From Sipunculus nudus (Eukaryota; Annelida; Sipuncula; Golfingiida; Sipunculidae), in the NCBI GenBank assembly GCA_026874595.1, contig CM049317.1, positions 71,135,618-71,199,617 of the forward strand: 64,000 nucleotides of DNA. Reading direction: 5' to 3'. The translations under genes were made by a program, and so were the position numbers. Below, piece by piece: positions 47,833-58,964 of this stretch. Position 1 is the first letter of the stretch. Each line of letters opens with the position of its first letter. Under the pieces are notes generated by a model. It ran no database searches and was not told the origin of the DNA. It saw nothing but the letters and a program-made list of their open reading frames with translations.

Positions 47833-50800
47833 ATGGGAGTTAACTTTAATGTTATTAGTTTAAATGTGAGGGGACTAAGGAATAAAATATAAAGGATGGA
47901 GCTTTTTAATTGGTTATTGAATAACAAAGGTGAGGAAATTGTTATCTTTTTACAGGAAACGCATGTGACCTCTGATATAGAATGACAATTGAAAAATGCT
48001 TAGGATGGCCCTAGTTATTTTTTATACGGTACATCTTTGGCACGTATAGCTGCAACTTTATTTGGTAAAAAAGTTGAGTTTAAAGAGATTTCTTTTGAGA
48101 CAGATAAAAGCGGGCGTTACATTATTCTTAGGGAGCTGATACAAGGACAGGAATTTTTTATAATTAACACGTACGCGCCCAACACAGAGAAATAACAATT
48201 AGACTATTTTCACGGGATAAACGATAAACTTACGTCGATACAAGACGACAGTGGTTTGCAGATAATTTGGGGTGGTGACTTTAATTTCTGTTTCACGGAT
48301 ATGGATGCAAAAGGAGGAAGTTTTAGACCTAAAGCTAAGACTATCAGAATGGTAAAACAGATTATGTATGAAAAAGAATTGATGGATATTTGAAGAATTC
48401 TAAATCCAGATACCAGCCAGTTTACATGGAGATCTAAAATACCCTTAATTCAACGCAGACTAGATATGATATTAGTATCCACTGAATTAAATGCACATGT
48501 TAAACATATAAAGATATTGCCAGCAATTTTGACAGATCATTCGGCAGTTATATGTACTGTTGAGAGTGTGTTAAAAACAAGTCATGGTCCATCACAATGG
48601 AAAATTAATACCTCATTGTTGAACGACCAAGAGTACAATATTTTAATTAGAGAAAACGTTAAAACGTTGCGAGACAATAATAAAGACACAATGGATGAAA
48701 TGACCTGGTGGGAATATTTAAAATACAAAATAAGAGAAATTACAATAAAGTTTTCAAAGAAAAAACAAAAGCAAGCAAGGAAGAAATTAGAGAGCCTTGA
48801 ACAAAATGCCGCACAAACAGAAAATAACTTATCAAATGATATACCTCTTAGTCTGGTACAATATGATCATCGCCAACTGGAGCACGAACAATTTTATAAA
48901 GCATATGTGGAAGGATTAATAGTGAGATCCAGAGTCCAGTGGCATGAGGAAGGTGAACGCAGTACAAAGTACTTTATGAATATTGAAAAGAGAAATAAAA
49001 TAAAATCTGCTATAAGAAAATTGATAATAAATGGACAGGAAGTCCACGAGCCAGATAATATCATGAAATCAGTTAAGGAATATTTTCAAGAAAAATATTA
49101 GAGAAAAATATATGTAGGAGAAAACGAATGTTTACAATTTTTAGATAATATAAAAGTACCGACAATACCTTGAAACGAGGTAGATCAATGTGAAAGTGAA
49201 ATTACTAAGGATGACATTAAAAATGCGTTAAAAAATATGAAGAATAACAAAACACCTGGTAATGACGGATTACCAAAAGAATTTTACTTAACTTTTTTTA
49301 TGTCGTAATTGATGACCTGTTAAATTGTTTTAATTAAAGTTTTACTAAGGGGTCTCTTACAACTAGCCAAAGACAAGCAATAGTAACACTTATTGAAAAA
49401 CCTGGAAAAGACAATAGGAGACTTTATCAGTTTATTGAACGTTGACTTAAAAATATTAAGCAAAGATTTGGCAGAGAGATAAAAAAAAGTTTACCGATAC
49501 TGATAGATGAAGACCAAAGTGCATTTGTGAAAGGTAGGAGGATTTCTGATACAAACTGCCTTATCAGAGATATATTAGATTTTTGTTGTCTGGAAAAGAA
49601 AAGGGCTATTATTTTCGCAATAGATTTTGCAGCTTTTTATAGTATTGATCATGTATTTCTATACACTGCCTTAAAGAAATTTGGCTTTGGGAGTACATTC
49701 TTACGGTGGATTATTGTATTGCATAATAACTTGGAAAGCTGTGTAATGAACAATGGGTATAGCACTGGGTATTCTAATCTGGAACGAGGAACAAGACAAG
49801 GAGATCCATTGGCCCCATATCTTTTTATATTGGTGATTGAAATGTTAGCAATAATGATTCGCCAATCTAGTAAGGTAAAAGGTATAAGTATAAACGGTTC
49901 TGAAATAAAGCAACGCATGTATGCAGACGACACAGAAATTTTTTCTAAGGGATTCACAATCTATGAAAGAGGTTATATTAATTTTGAAACAATTTGAGAA
50001 GATTTCATCGCTCGAAATAAATTACAACAAATGTGAAGCTGCCTGGCTTGGTACTAGCTAGGATATACCGGCAGGTGAAGATGACATTAAAGGGGTCAAC
50101 TTACGAAAAGACGCAATTAAAATTTTAGGGATTTATTATACATATGACACTACACTTTCTAATACTTTAAATTTTGATAGGATTCACAATAAAATGGAAG
50201 TCCTTTTTAACATCTGGAAACAAAGAGCATTGACAATATTCGGGAGAAATACAATAGTTAAAGCTTTAGGCATTTCGAAATAACTGTATGTTTCGTATAT
50301 ACTAGAACCTCCATCGAGCTTTGTTAAGAAAATTAAAAGCTGTATTTCAGACTTTATATGGTATGGAAGAAAGCCGAAAATTTAATATGAGGTTCTTTTA
50401 AACGACAGAGACGTAGGGGGCATTAGATTGCCAGATATAAGTACTAATATAGAAACACAAAGAATAATGTGGGTTGTTAGAATGAAGTTATTGAAAAAAG
50501 CAAAATGTATTGAAATACCTAATCACTTCTTAAGAAGTGTAGGAGGAGTGTCAAATATATCGGTTAATTTTGACATTAGTTGTATAAAAAGAACTGTATC
50601 AAAGTTTTATCAGCACTGCTTACTGGCATAGTCAAATTTTACCTCTATAGAACCTATTAATTCTGAGACCATATTGAAACAACAAATGTGGAACAAAGTA
50701 AATCTCCAACGAGATTTAACCAACGATTTCTGTTGGAAGAAAGCTGTGAAGCATGTATATGAAACAACAAAGGACATGTATTTGAGGCAATTCCAATTTA

Positions 50801-51248
50801 AAATTCTACATTATATTTTGACTGTTAACGAGAAGTTATATATATGGAGATTAACAGATACCAATAGATGCTCATATTGTTTCATGGATACGGAATCTGT
50901 TTGTCATCTTTTTTGTGAATGTTTTTGACCAAAGCTCTTTATTTTGATATTACAAGTTGGGCCAGTCGAGCAAAGATTTATATGCCAGCATTGACGAGAG
51001 AAATAATATATACAGGGTGTTCAAGTGATGTTCCATACAAAAAGCTAATTGATATATTTATATTGACATATAAGTTCGTTATTTTTAAATATCGTTAGCA
51101 AGGAAGGGTCCCTTCGCTCATTATATTTATCAAGTATATAAAAGATAAAGAATTAATCGAACGTAAGGTAGCAGAAAAAGAAAGAGAATTACATAAATAT
51201 GTGGAAAAATGGGGGAAAATACTCTCCATTTTAAATACCAGATGTTAA
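47833..51248 (+). pseudogene. LINE ORF2 (endonuclease-reverse transcriptase), inactivated
   Basis: The frame opens MGVNFNVISLNVRGLRNKI and shows endonuclease landmarks: FLQETHV, then FFIINTYAP, then IIWGGDFNFCF, then ILTDHSAVI. The reverse transcriptase has NNKTPGNDGLPKEFY, DEDQSAFVKGRRISDTNCLI, AIDFAAFYSIDHVFLYTALK, ERGTRQGDPLAPYLFILVIE and the catalytic YADD (at about 49920). The C-terminus has a C-x2-C ... H-x4-C knuckle (RCSYCFMDTESVCHLFCEC). In-frame stops occur early (about 47891, 47984, 48002) and later, with frameshifts around 49.1-49.5 kb and 49.96 kb. The element cannot move on its own. Confidence 0.8.
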
Positions 51249-51440
51249 ATCTGAGGATTGTCGTTTGAATTGTCTTCGTGTTAAATGATTTTGTATATAA
51301 TTATGTTATTTTTTATTGAACCATATTTAGTTCACTTTGAGCTCGATTTAATGATGGGATGTCGATGATGAAAGGGATAAAATATATGAAATATCAAAAA
51401 AGGAACATTCTGAGGCATTCCAAATAAAAAGAAAAAAAAA

Positions 51441-51508
51441 AGAGCCGCGAGCACAAATAAAAATTGGAGAGTGACATAACTGTGAAAAACACTCTGCGAT
51501 TAGTACTT
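51441..51508. repeat. right target-site duplication of the LINE (68 nt)
   Basis: Matches 45685-45752 with two differences and directly follows the A-rich tail. Confidence 0.8.
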
Positions 51509-52510
51509 AACGGCTGATTGAACAAATTACACGAACATCCTGAATTCTTTGTTTACAATCACTGAAACGCCTGTTGCATGGTACCGTGTTAGAGCATATA
51601 ATTGATAACTGTCCCATATATTTCAGTACTATGTCCATAATTACGAGACCATTTGTTGCACAGAACTCCCATTAGAATACTAAATCGAATGCTAACCGTT
51701 TGCATTGAAATGAAAGAAAAATGAATTAAATTGCTGAAAACTCATTATACAGATTCGCGGGGGAGACATTTAATTCTAAATCCAACTAAATTATCAATAT
51801 TATAACGAATCTTACATATTGCACACTTTATTAGAAATCAGCATGGTCTATCATCTGATGGGATTCCTGTTTTCATACGCTCTCTTGCATATATTGGTCC
51901 AACCAACGTTAGGTCGTTATTCAAAAACTTCAGGTACGCAGGTTTTTTTTCTAATTCCTATTTTATAAGATTGTTAAATTTGTTCAGGTGATATTTATAA
52001 TTATATTTATGGTTAATTTATTTTATTAACGAGCACAGCAGAATCTTTACAGTTAATGTGCTTTTCTTATATAAAGGCTTTCAAAGTAGGTATCGTTTTT
52101 ACGATGTGTTTTATTTATAGAGGCCATAGTTTTACAAATCTAGTCATGTATGTGTGTATCGTTTTAATTTGAAAAATACACTATGGAGATATGCCCGGCA
52201 GGCAGTATATTGTAAATTGTTCAACACCAAATACATCACCTATTTCGGATTTATATCTTATCTTACATTCTAGACGGGTAAAAAAAAGCTTGAATGGAAA
52301 ATGATTACTTATGTAGGTCAATAAATATGTCGACAGAGTTTCTGTAAAAGTTTTTGATCACTATCCTATATCTTTCCTATTAAGTTACATTATTTTTTTT
52401 TGTGTAACGCTACGCATATTTATAATGCTATACTCTAAATATTATTAAGCAAAGAAGATTGCATGACGTTGACATTTTATTCCTTTTTTAATGCAGTTGA
52501 CAAAATAAAA

Positions 52511-52630
52511 AGTCTGGTTTTAAATAAGGATGAACTGTTTTCTAAGGATATCGCTGCAAACAAAGACGAAAGTCTGGTTTTAAATAAGGATGAACTGTTT
52601 TCTAAGGATATCGCTGCAAACAAAGACGAA
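52511..52630 (+). repeat. perfect 60-nt tandem duplication within exon 2 of gene H
   Basis: Two identical 60-nt copies, in frame, add 20 residues to the N-terminal helix. No other family member has it. Confidence 0.95.
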
Positions 52631-52928
52631 TGGCTCCTGAACAATTATCATACCTCGGATGCATTATGAGCAGAAACATAGGTAAGAAGAAACATAGATC
52701 ACCTTCGAAATTAAAGCTAATTTTTCCTATTCGTATTTTGTAGATTCGAAGGTTACCTGTAACATAGCGTTTTGCTTTATTGTGGTCATGTATACATTAG
52801 ACAGACGTTTACACAAGCATGCAATTAGTTTTACATTAAATTTCGATGTAGCTATTTAATTATTTTATTTAGACATTTGTTTTTATTATATCATTTTGAA
52901 ATAGCTCAGATATATATATTACACATAC

Positions 52929-53637
52929 TGTTACAGGTGCTCTTTTTATTATGTGACACGGGCGTAACTCCTGTTGTGGCACTCGTGTCTGGCCGCGTTT
53001 TACATTCTATGTTTAATCCGTACTGGTTGAACTCTCGTTGTCATGTTTAGCCTTGGGTTTTCACGCTTGGTCGTGGGTCACGTGATAAGCCTGGTATGTT
53101 GAGATACACAGCGCTGTTTTTCTGGAGAATTCCTGAAACGCGTGTAGACTGTGTTGTGCAAGATCTTATAGACTGTTCGAGAAGTGGAAAATTCTCGGCT
53201 TGAGGTGTGAAGGTACATAAAGGGGTGTGTTTTAGAACGGAAGGGCAGAGAGAACAGCAGAGCAGATTCCAGCAGACGCAGAAGCGTGTGTCAGGACCTT
53301 ATCCGACGAATGCGGCAATTATAGATTTTCAAAGACTTTCGTTGTGATGGTGTTGGTATCAAGGTACTGTGCACATTATTTTCTATGTGATTGTATTGAC
53401 TTTTTGCTGTACCGCTGTTTTACTGTATAATTGTATTGATTTAGTGTATTGTAATGTTAGGGTTGTTTTAAGAATAAATTATAGTTATTTGTTAACAAAA
53501 AAAAAACACTGACTTCGTTATTCATTCCCCTAGACATTTCACGCTGCCTAGTTTTACAGAATCTGATTTTTTTATCTCCGTTACAGAATTTGTGTTTATC
53601 ACGCATACCTGATCTGTTTATATTAGGTTCCGTAACA
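52929..53637 (+). repeat. 5' LTR
   Basis: Begins TGTTACAG and ends CGTAACA (TG...CA). It lacks a ~104-bp stretch present in the 3' LTR (junction after 'aaagactttc', near 53332). The TATA-like site reads ggtacataaagg, altered from tatataaa in the 3' LTR. Confidence 0.9.
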
Positions 53638-53643
53638 TCAAAT

Positions 53644-53661
53644 TGGGGGCTCGTCCGGGAA
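53644..53661 (+). other. primer-binding site, proline-tRNA type
   Basis: tgggggctcgtccgggaa lies 6 bp after the 5' LTR. It matches the 3' end complement of tRNA-Pro as used by murine gammaretroviruses, except for the last base. Confidence 0.75.
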
Positions 53662-53803
53662 TGCTTAATAGTTTTCAAATTTATTAAGCCTTGACCTGGA
53701 CACTTTGTTTTATCATACATTGTTTACAAAATTACATATTGTTTACAGTACGTCGTTTACAAGATTTATCTCAGTTTTTTTGTAATTGTTTTGACATCTT
53801 AAC

Positions 53804-55051
53804 ATGGCAGATTTCAAACCTGAGACATTTGTTGACATTTGACGATCCCGACCCTGATCAACTTGAACAGTTGTCAAAAGAACAGTTGTTGCGTTTGGGA
53901 CAACACTTAGGGCTAAGTGTGAAAAAAGCTTTGAGAAAGCCTGATATCATTGCTAAAATCATGCAAGATCTTATTAGCAAATGTTTAATTGAAGAGGCTG
54001 AATTTCAAACATCAAAGTATGATAGCCGTGCTATGCAATTGGAATTAAAGAAGTTAGAAATGCAACATGAGCTAACATTAAAACAGTTAGAATTAGAAAA
54101 AAAGAAAAACAGAGAGAAGAGAGGGAAGAACATGAAATGTTAGAAAGAGAAAGACTAGAAAAAGACAAAGAAAAACAATTGAATTAAAACGACTGGAGTT
54201 AGAAAAAACTTAAAGTAGAACATAGTCTAAGTGCTGCTCCAACTCACAGATTTGATGTTACTAAACACATTAGACTTGTCCCACCTTTTCAAGAAAAAGA
54301 GGTTGATAAATATTGCTTACACTTTGAGAAGGTAGCTGAAAATTTAAAATGGCCTAAGGAAATTTGGACTATGCTGTTACAAAGTGTATCTACTGGCAAG
54401 GCCAGAGAAATTTATACAGAGCTTTCAGTAGAAGCTGCTGCTGACTATGACCTGGTTAAACGGTTAAGCCTAAAAGGTTATGAGTTAGTTCCAGAGGCTT
54501 ACCGCCAGAAATTCAGAAATTGGGAAAAACGCAAAGAACAGACCTACGTCGACTTTGCTAGGACAAAAGAGCAGTTGTTTGATCGCTGGTGTAGTTCTAA
54601 AAATGTAATGAAAGATTATGACAATTTGCGCCATTTTGCTTGAAGAATTTCAGCGCTGCATTAACGCAGATGTTAAAACTTTTCTCGATGAGAAAAGTCC
54701 TGAAACATTGCTGCTCAATTAGCTGATGATCATTAATTGACACACAAAATGTCCTTTACCAGCAAATCAAACCAGTCATTCACAAATAAGAATGTAAAAC
54801 AGTATGGTCAAAAGAAGTTTACAGCGCAGTCACCCAGCACTAGTAGTCCTGATAGTTCAGCAAAGCCCATAGATACATCTCAGTCCACGTCCACTGTGTC
54901 TAATTTCAACAAAGACCAGTCATTTTCAAAGAAAATCTATAATTACTGCAAGAAGGAAGGTCATCTAATATCTGACTGCTGGAAACTTGCGAATAGACCA
55001 AATAGCAAACCTTCTGGTTTTGTTTCAAAATCTATGCATAGCATAGTATAA
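53804..55051 (+). pseudogene. gag of the LTR retrotransposon, frameshifted
   Basis: The start ATG at 53804 reads MADFKPETFVDI to a stop. The next frame continues QLEQLSKEQLLRLGQHLGLS, a SAP-like N-terminal helix pair seen in GmR1-type gag, then a charged coiled region (MQHELTLKQLELEKKK). The middle part (54371-54640) has the capsid-type EAAADYDLVKRLSLKGYELV and QKFRNWEKRKEQTYVDFART. The C-terminal zinc knuckle is YNYCKKEGHLISDC, where the first Cys of C-x2-C is Tyr. At least three frame breaks are present. Confidence 0.7.
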
Positions 55052-55484
55052 GAGCCAGGCTCTTTTCATGTAAATAAGGGGTACAACTCCTTTATTGACT
55101 CTAGTAAAGAGATTGATGCTACGGAGGCCCACGTGCCTTCTGAATCCAAAGAATAGTCCGTAGCTTGCGGGGTAAAAACCTCAGTTGATTCCTGCGAGGA
55201 ATTAAATAAGGCTAGGTCCTTTCAAGACTCCTGCGAGGAATATTCTCTGGATAAGTCCTTTTATGACTCTTGCGAGAGTATTTCAAATAAGGCCAGGTCC
55301 TCTTATGACAAACAAAAGTTTGTTTCTGTTGAGGGAAACTCCTCTGTTGACTCCCATGAGGAGTTTGATGATAAAAAGGATGTAGATTCCTTAGATGACT
55401 CTAAAACAGAGTTTATGACTGACACTGTCAATGTCAGTTCTTTGTTTGGTGAGGTTGAGTTAGTAGATTCCTCTCTTGACTCTA

Positions 55485-55860
55485 AATAGAGTTATTTGAG
55501 CCATTCATACATGATGGTTTTGTATCACTTTCATGTGATTTATCAGATTCTACGCCTATTAGAATTTTGAGGGACTCTAGTTCAGGCCAGACTCTCAGGT
55601 TAGCAAACACTTTGTCATTTTCTAATAGGTCCTTTACTGGTGCACATGCACTTGTTAACGGTGTGTTTTCAGACAGGCACAATTCAGTTCCGCTTCACAG
55701 TATCCATTTAAAGTCAGATTTGATTTCTGGGAATATTACTGTGGGCATAAGAATGCTTTACCCTTTAAGGGAATATAGTTGCTGCTAGGCAATGATGTTG
55801 CAGGTTGTAGTACAGCCTGTGCCAAAAGTGACAGAAAAGCCGTCACTTGATCAGGACACC
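55485..55860 (+). pseudogene. retropepsin-like protease region
   Basis: The frame DSTPIRILRDSSSGQTLRLA fits the start of a retroviral-type aspartic protease, with DSSS in place of the usual D-T/S-G. It is followed by SVPLHSIHLKSDLISGNITV and a hydrophobic turn near 55780, where the frame shifts before PVPKVTEKPSLDQ. The region from 55070 to 55480 between gag and protease contains repeated Asp/Ser/Glu codons with stops. Confidence 0.55.
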
Positions 55861-56139
55861 AATCCGGAAAGTCAGGAAATTCCTGGTTTGTATCCTTCAT
55901 GTGCTATAACTAGATATATGGCCAAGAAAAACAAACATGAGGATAATGGTCCAGATAATAACACTCTAGGATTCCCTAGTGACTCGTCTAATGACTCGCC
56001 TGTACAGGATGCAGCATTCTCAAGGTCAGAACTTATCGCGGAACAGCATAAGGGCCCTGATATTTCATGTTTGTTTCCCAGGACAGTTTCTAAAGATGAA
56101 CTGTCACATAACCCAGTTTTTTTTCTATGTCAAATATGG

Positions 56140-57290
56140 AGTGCTTATGCATAAATGGCGACCACCTGATGTATGCGCTGATGATCAGTGGGCCATCAAA
56201 CATCAAATAGTAATGCCCAGGAGCTTTCGCAGTGAAGTTCTAAGCACGGCACATGATGCTCCTTTGTCTGGCCTTTTAGGTATAAATAAAACTTATCAGA
56301 AAGTTAGTACACACTTCTATTAGTCTAACCTCAGGGAAGATGTTGTACAATATTGTAAATCATGCCATGCATGCCAGATGGTAGGCAAGCCCAATCAGAA
56401 TCCTCCTAATGCCCCACTTAGGCCTATTCCTGCTTTCGAGGAACCATTCTGTAGGATTATTGTTGATTGTGTTGGACCACTGCCAAAAACAAAATCTGGA
56501 CATTAATACTTGCTGACAATTATGTGCGCATCTACAAGGTTCCCTGAGGCAATTCCATTGCGCAAAATTAATGCCAAAAGTGTTTTCAAAGCTCTGACCA
56601 AGTTTTTGATTTCTTTTGGATAACCAAAATCTGTCCAGTCTGACTGAGGGTCTAATTTTATGTCTGGCTTATTCCAACAAGTTATGCTTGAGCTAGGTAT
56701 AAAACAGTACAGCTCTTCGCCATACCATCCAGAGGGTCAGAGCGCCCTCGAGCGTTTTCACCAGACATGAAAAAACATGATCAGGACTTATTGCTGTGAC
56801 ACACAGAAAGACTGGTATGAAGGAATCCATCTATTGCTGTTTGCTGTCAACGAATCCTTTCAGGAGTCCTTGGGTTTCTGTCCCTCTGAACTAATTTTCG
56901 GACATGGACCTCGAACGGGACTTCCATTGAAACTGCTTAAAGAAAAACTCTTGAGTAAAAATCCTGATTCTCTTAGTTTATTGCAGTATGTCTCAGACTT
57001 TCGCACTAAACTACACAATGCTTGTGAGATTGCAAAGTCAAATCTAAAATCTGCACAAAGTAAAATTATGACAAAGTATGACAAGCACACTGAAAGTAGG
57101 ACGTTTGAGCCTGGTGAAAAGGTCCTTGCCATCCCTGGCAGACCTCTGCAAGCTAGGCATTTTGGTCCTTATATTGTTGACAAGAAAGTCAATGATTTAA
57201 ATTACATACTGTTGACACCCTATCGGCGTAGGAAGAAACAAATATGCCATGATAACATGTTGAAACCATATTATGACAGAAATAGCACAT
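56140..57290 (+). pseudogene. integrase region
   Basis: The zinc-binding part reads STAHDAPLSGLLGINKTYQK ... VVQYCKSCHACQ; the second His of H2C2 appears to be Leu (GLLG). The core has the first Asp in IIVDCVGPLP, the second in SVQSD followed by a stop and GSNFMSGLF, and Glu in YHPEGQSALERFHQT. The C-terminal GPY/F-like part (HFGPYIVDKKVNDLNYILLT) continues without a break into the reverse transcriptase. Stops interrupt the core. Confidence 0.8.
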
Positions 57291-57294
57291 CAGA

Positions 57295-58833
57295 TGTTGT
57301 ACAAAATGTTACTGCTGTTAATTGTGTAAAAACTGACCTTGACGCAGTTAAAGTAGATATTGATTGTAAGTGTGATGTAGACATTCAGTGTGGTACAGTA
57401 CCATTAAAAAACTCACACGTGCTTAAAAACCTGGATGCTAAACTGTCACACCTTACCGCACAACAACAACAAGACCTCAAGAACCTGCTGCGGAATTATG
57501 AACATTTGTTTAGTGACATTCCAACGCGAACTAACATGTTGTGCCATGACGTTGATCTTGGCGAGGCAAGCGCAGTCAAGCAACATCCTTATACACTGAA
57601 TCCAGAAAAGCAAAAGTATCTACAGGATGAGATTCAATATTTGCTGGACAATGATTTTATTGAACCTAGTAACAGTAACTGGAGTTCACCATGTATTCTT
57701 GTGCCAAAACCTAATGGAAGTTACCATATGTGCACAGATTATCGAAAACTGAACTCTGTTACCAAGACTGACACTTTTCCGATTCCGTGGATCGATGATT
57801 GTATTGATAGAGTCGGTAGCTCCAGGTATGTTTCCAAGTTTGCCTTACTTAAAGGATTCTGGCAAGTTCCGCTGACAGATCGAGCGGAAGAAGTGTCCGC
57901 ATTTGTGACGCCGCAAGGACTATACCAGTATAAAGTTATGCCGTTTGGCATATAGAACTCGCCAGCCACGTTCCAGCGCCTCATCCATATGGTTGCCAAA
58001 GACATTCAGGGCTTCGGCGCATATATTGATGACCTCATCGTGCTCAGCGACACCTGGGAGAAACATCTGCAAATTCTTTGCGACCTCTTCTAAAAAAAGA
58101 CTCAGTGAAGCACATCTGACCGTCAACTTAGTAAAAATCTGAGTTTTGTCATGCACAAGTAACATTTTTGGGTCATATTGTAGGACAGGGTAAGGTAAAA
58201 GCTGTTGATGCTAAGATAAGTGCTTTTTCTGCATTCCCTAGACCAGAAAACAAAAAGCCAATAATGCGTTTTCTTGGTATGGTCGGGTACTACAGGATTT
58301 TTTGTCCAAATTTTGCTGCTGTAGCTGAACCTTTTGCTAATTTGTTAAAAAAGAAACAAAAGTTTGTATGGAATGTTCAGTGTGAAAGTGCATTTCAGAA
58401 TTTGAAAGCAATTGTGCAAAGTTCACCAGTTTTAGCAGCTCCAGACTTTTCTGTACCTTTTAAGTTAGCTGTAGTTTCTAGTGATACTGCTGCTGGTGCT
58501 GTGTTGTTACAAGAAGGCAATGATGGCATAGATCATCCAATTTGTTATTTCTCAAGAAAGTTTAATGCAAACCAGAAAAACTACTCCACTATTGAAAAAG
58601 AATGTTTGGCTTTGATTTTGGCGTTGAAACATTTTGAAGTTTACGTTACTTCATCAGTCAGGCCTATCATTGTCTTCAGTGGTCACAATCCCCTCACGTT
58701 CATGTACAAGATGAAGTGTAAAATTCAAAGATTGTTGAGATGGAGTTTGTTCTTACAGGATTACAATCCTGATTTTATGCACATTAAAGGGAAAGACTAT
58801 GTACTTGCTGATTGCTTTTCGAGATGTTTATGA
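57295..58833 (+). pseudogene. reverse transcriptase and RNase H region
   Basis: Continuous with integrase up to 57955. Landmarks: DNDFIEPSNSNWSSPCILVP, DYRKLNSVTKTDTFPIP, then FALLKGFWQVPLT (Ala where the first catalytic Asp is expected), MPFGI then TAG, NSPATFQRLI, and YIDDLIV. After further stops near 58093 and 58140, an open frame from 58168 has the thumb (MRFLGMVGYYRIFCPNFAAV). RNase H follows: SSDTAAGAVLLQ, YSTIEKECLALILAL, FSGHNPLTFM (Gly for the usual Asp) and KGKDYVLADCFSRC. The motifs are of gypsy, not copia, type. Confidence 0.85.
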
Positions 58834-58953
58834 ATGTTGTAAACATGATGTTTATGTAATGTTGTAAATAAGATGTTTTTGAGATGTTGTAAAAAGTTAG
58901 TGATTGTGATCGCACAAAAGAAAGTTTTCCGTGAAAACTTTATTTTTTCTTAC

Positions 58954-58964
58954 AGGAGGGGGAG
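58954..58964 (+). other. polypurine tract
   Basis: aggagggggag directly precedes the 3' LTR. Confidence 0.8.

Larger units (their letters stand above)
45753..51440 (+). mobile_element. Tx1/L1-like LINE, nearly full length, ORF2 broken
   Basis: About 5.7 kb: a 5' leader (45753-46028), ORF1 (46029-46967), an unusually long inter-ORF stretch (about 865 bp), ORF2 with apurinic-type endonuclease and reverse transcriptase (47833-51248, several stops and frameshifts), and a 3' tail ending in an A-rich run (51424-51440). A 68-nt duplication flanks it. It inserted about 0.4 kb upstream of exon 1 of gene H. The open ORF1 and ~97% identical target repeats point to moderate age. Assignment to the Tx1/L1 group rests on ORF1 and ORF2 motifs read by eye. 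Confidence 0.85.

Noticed and set aside
52463-52669. Internal direct repeats in gene H seen at first as a CRISPR-like or satellite array
   Set aside because: Only two adjoining identical 60-nt copies without spacers, inside an exon.
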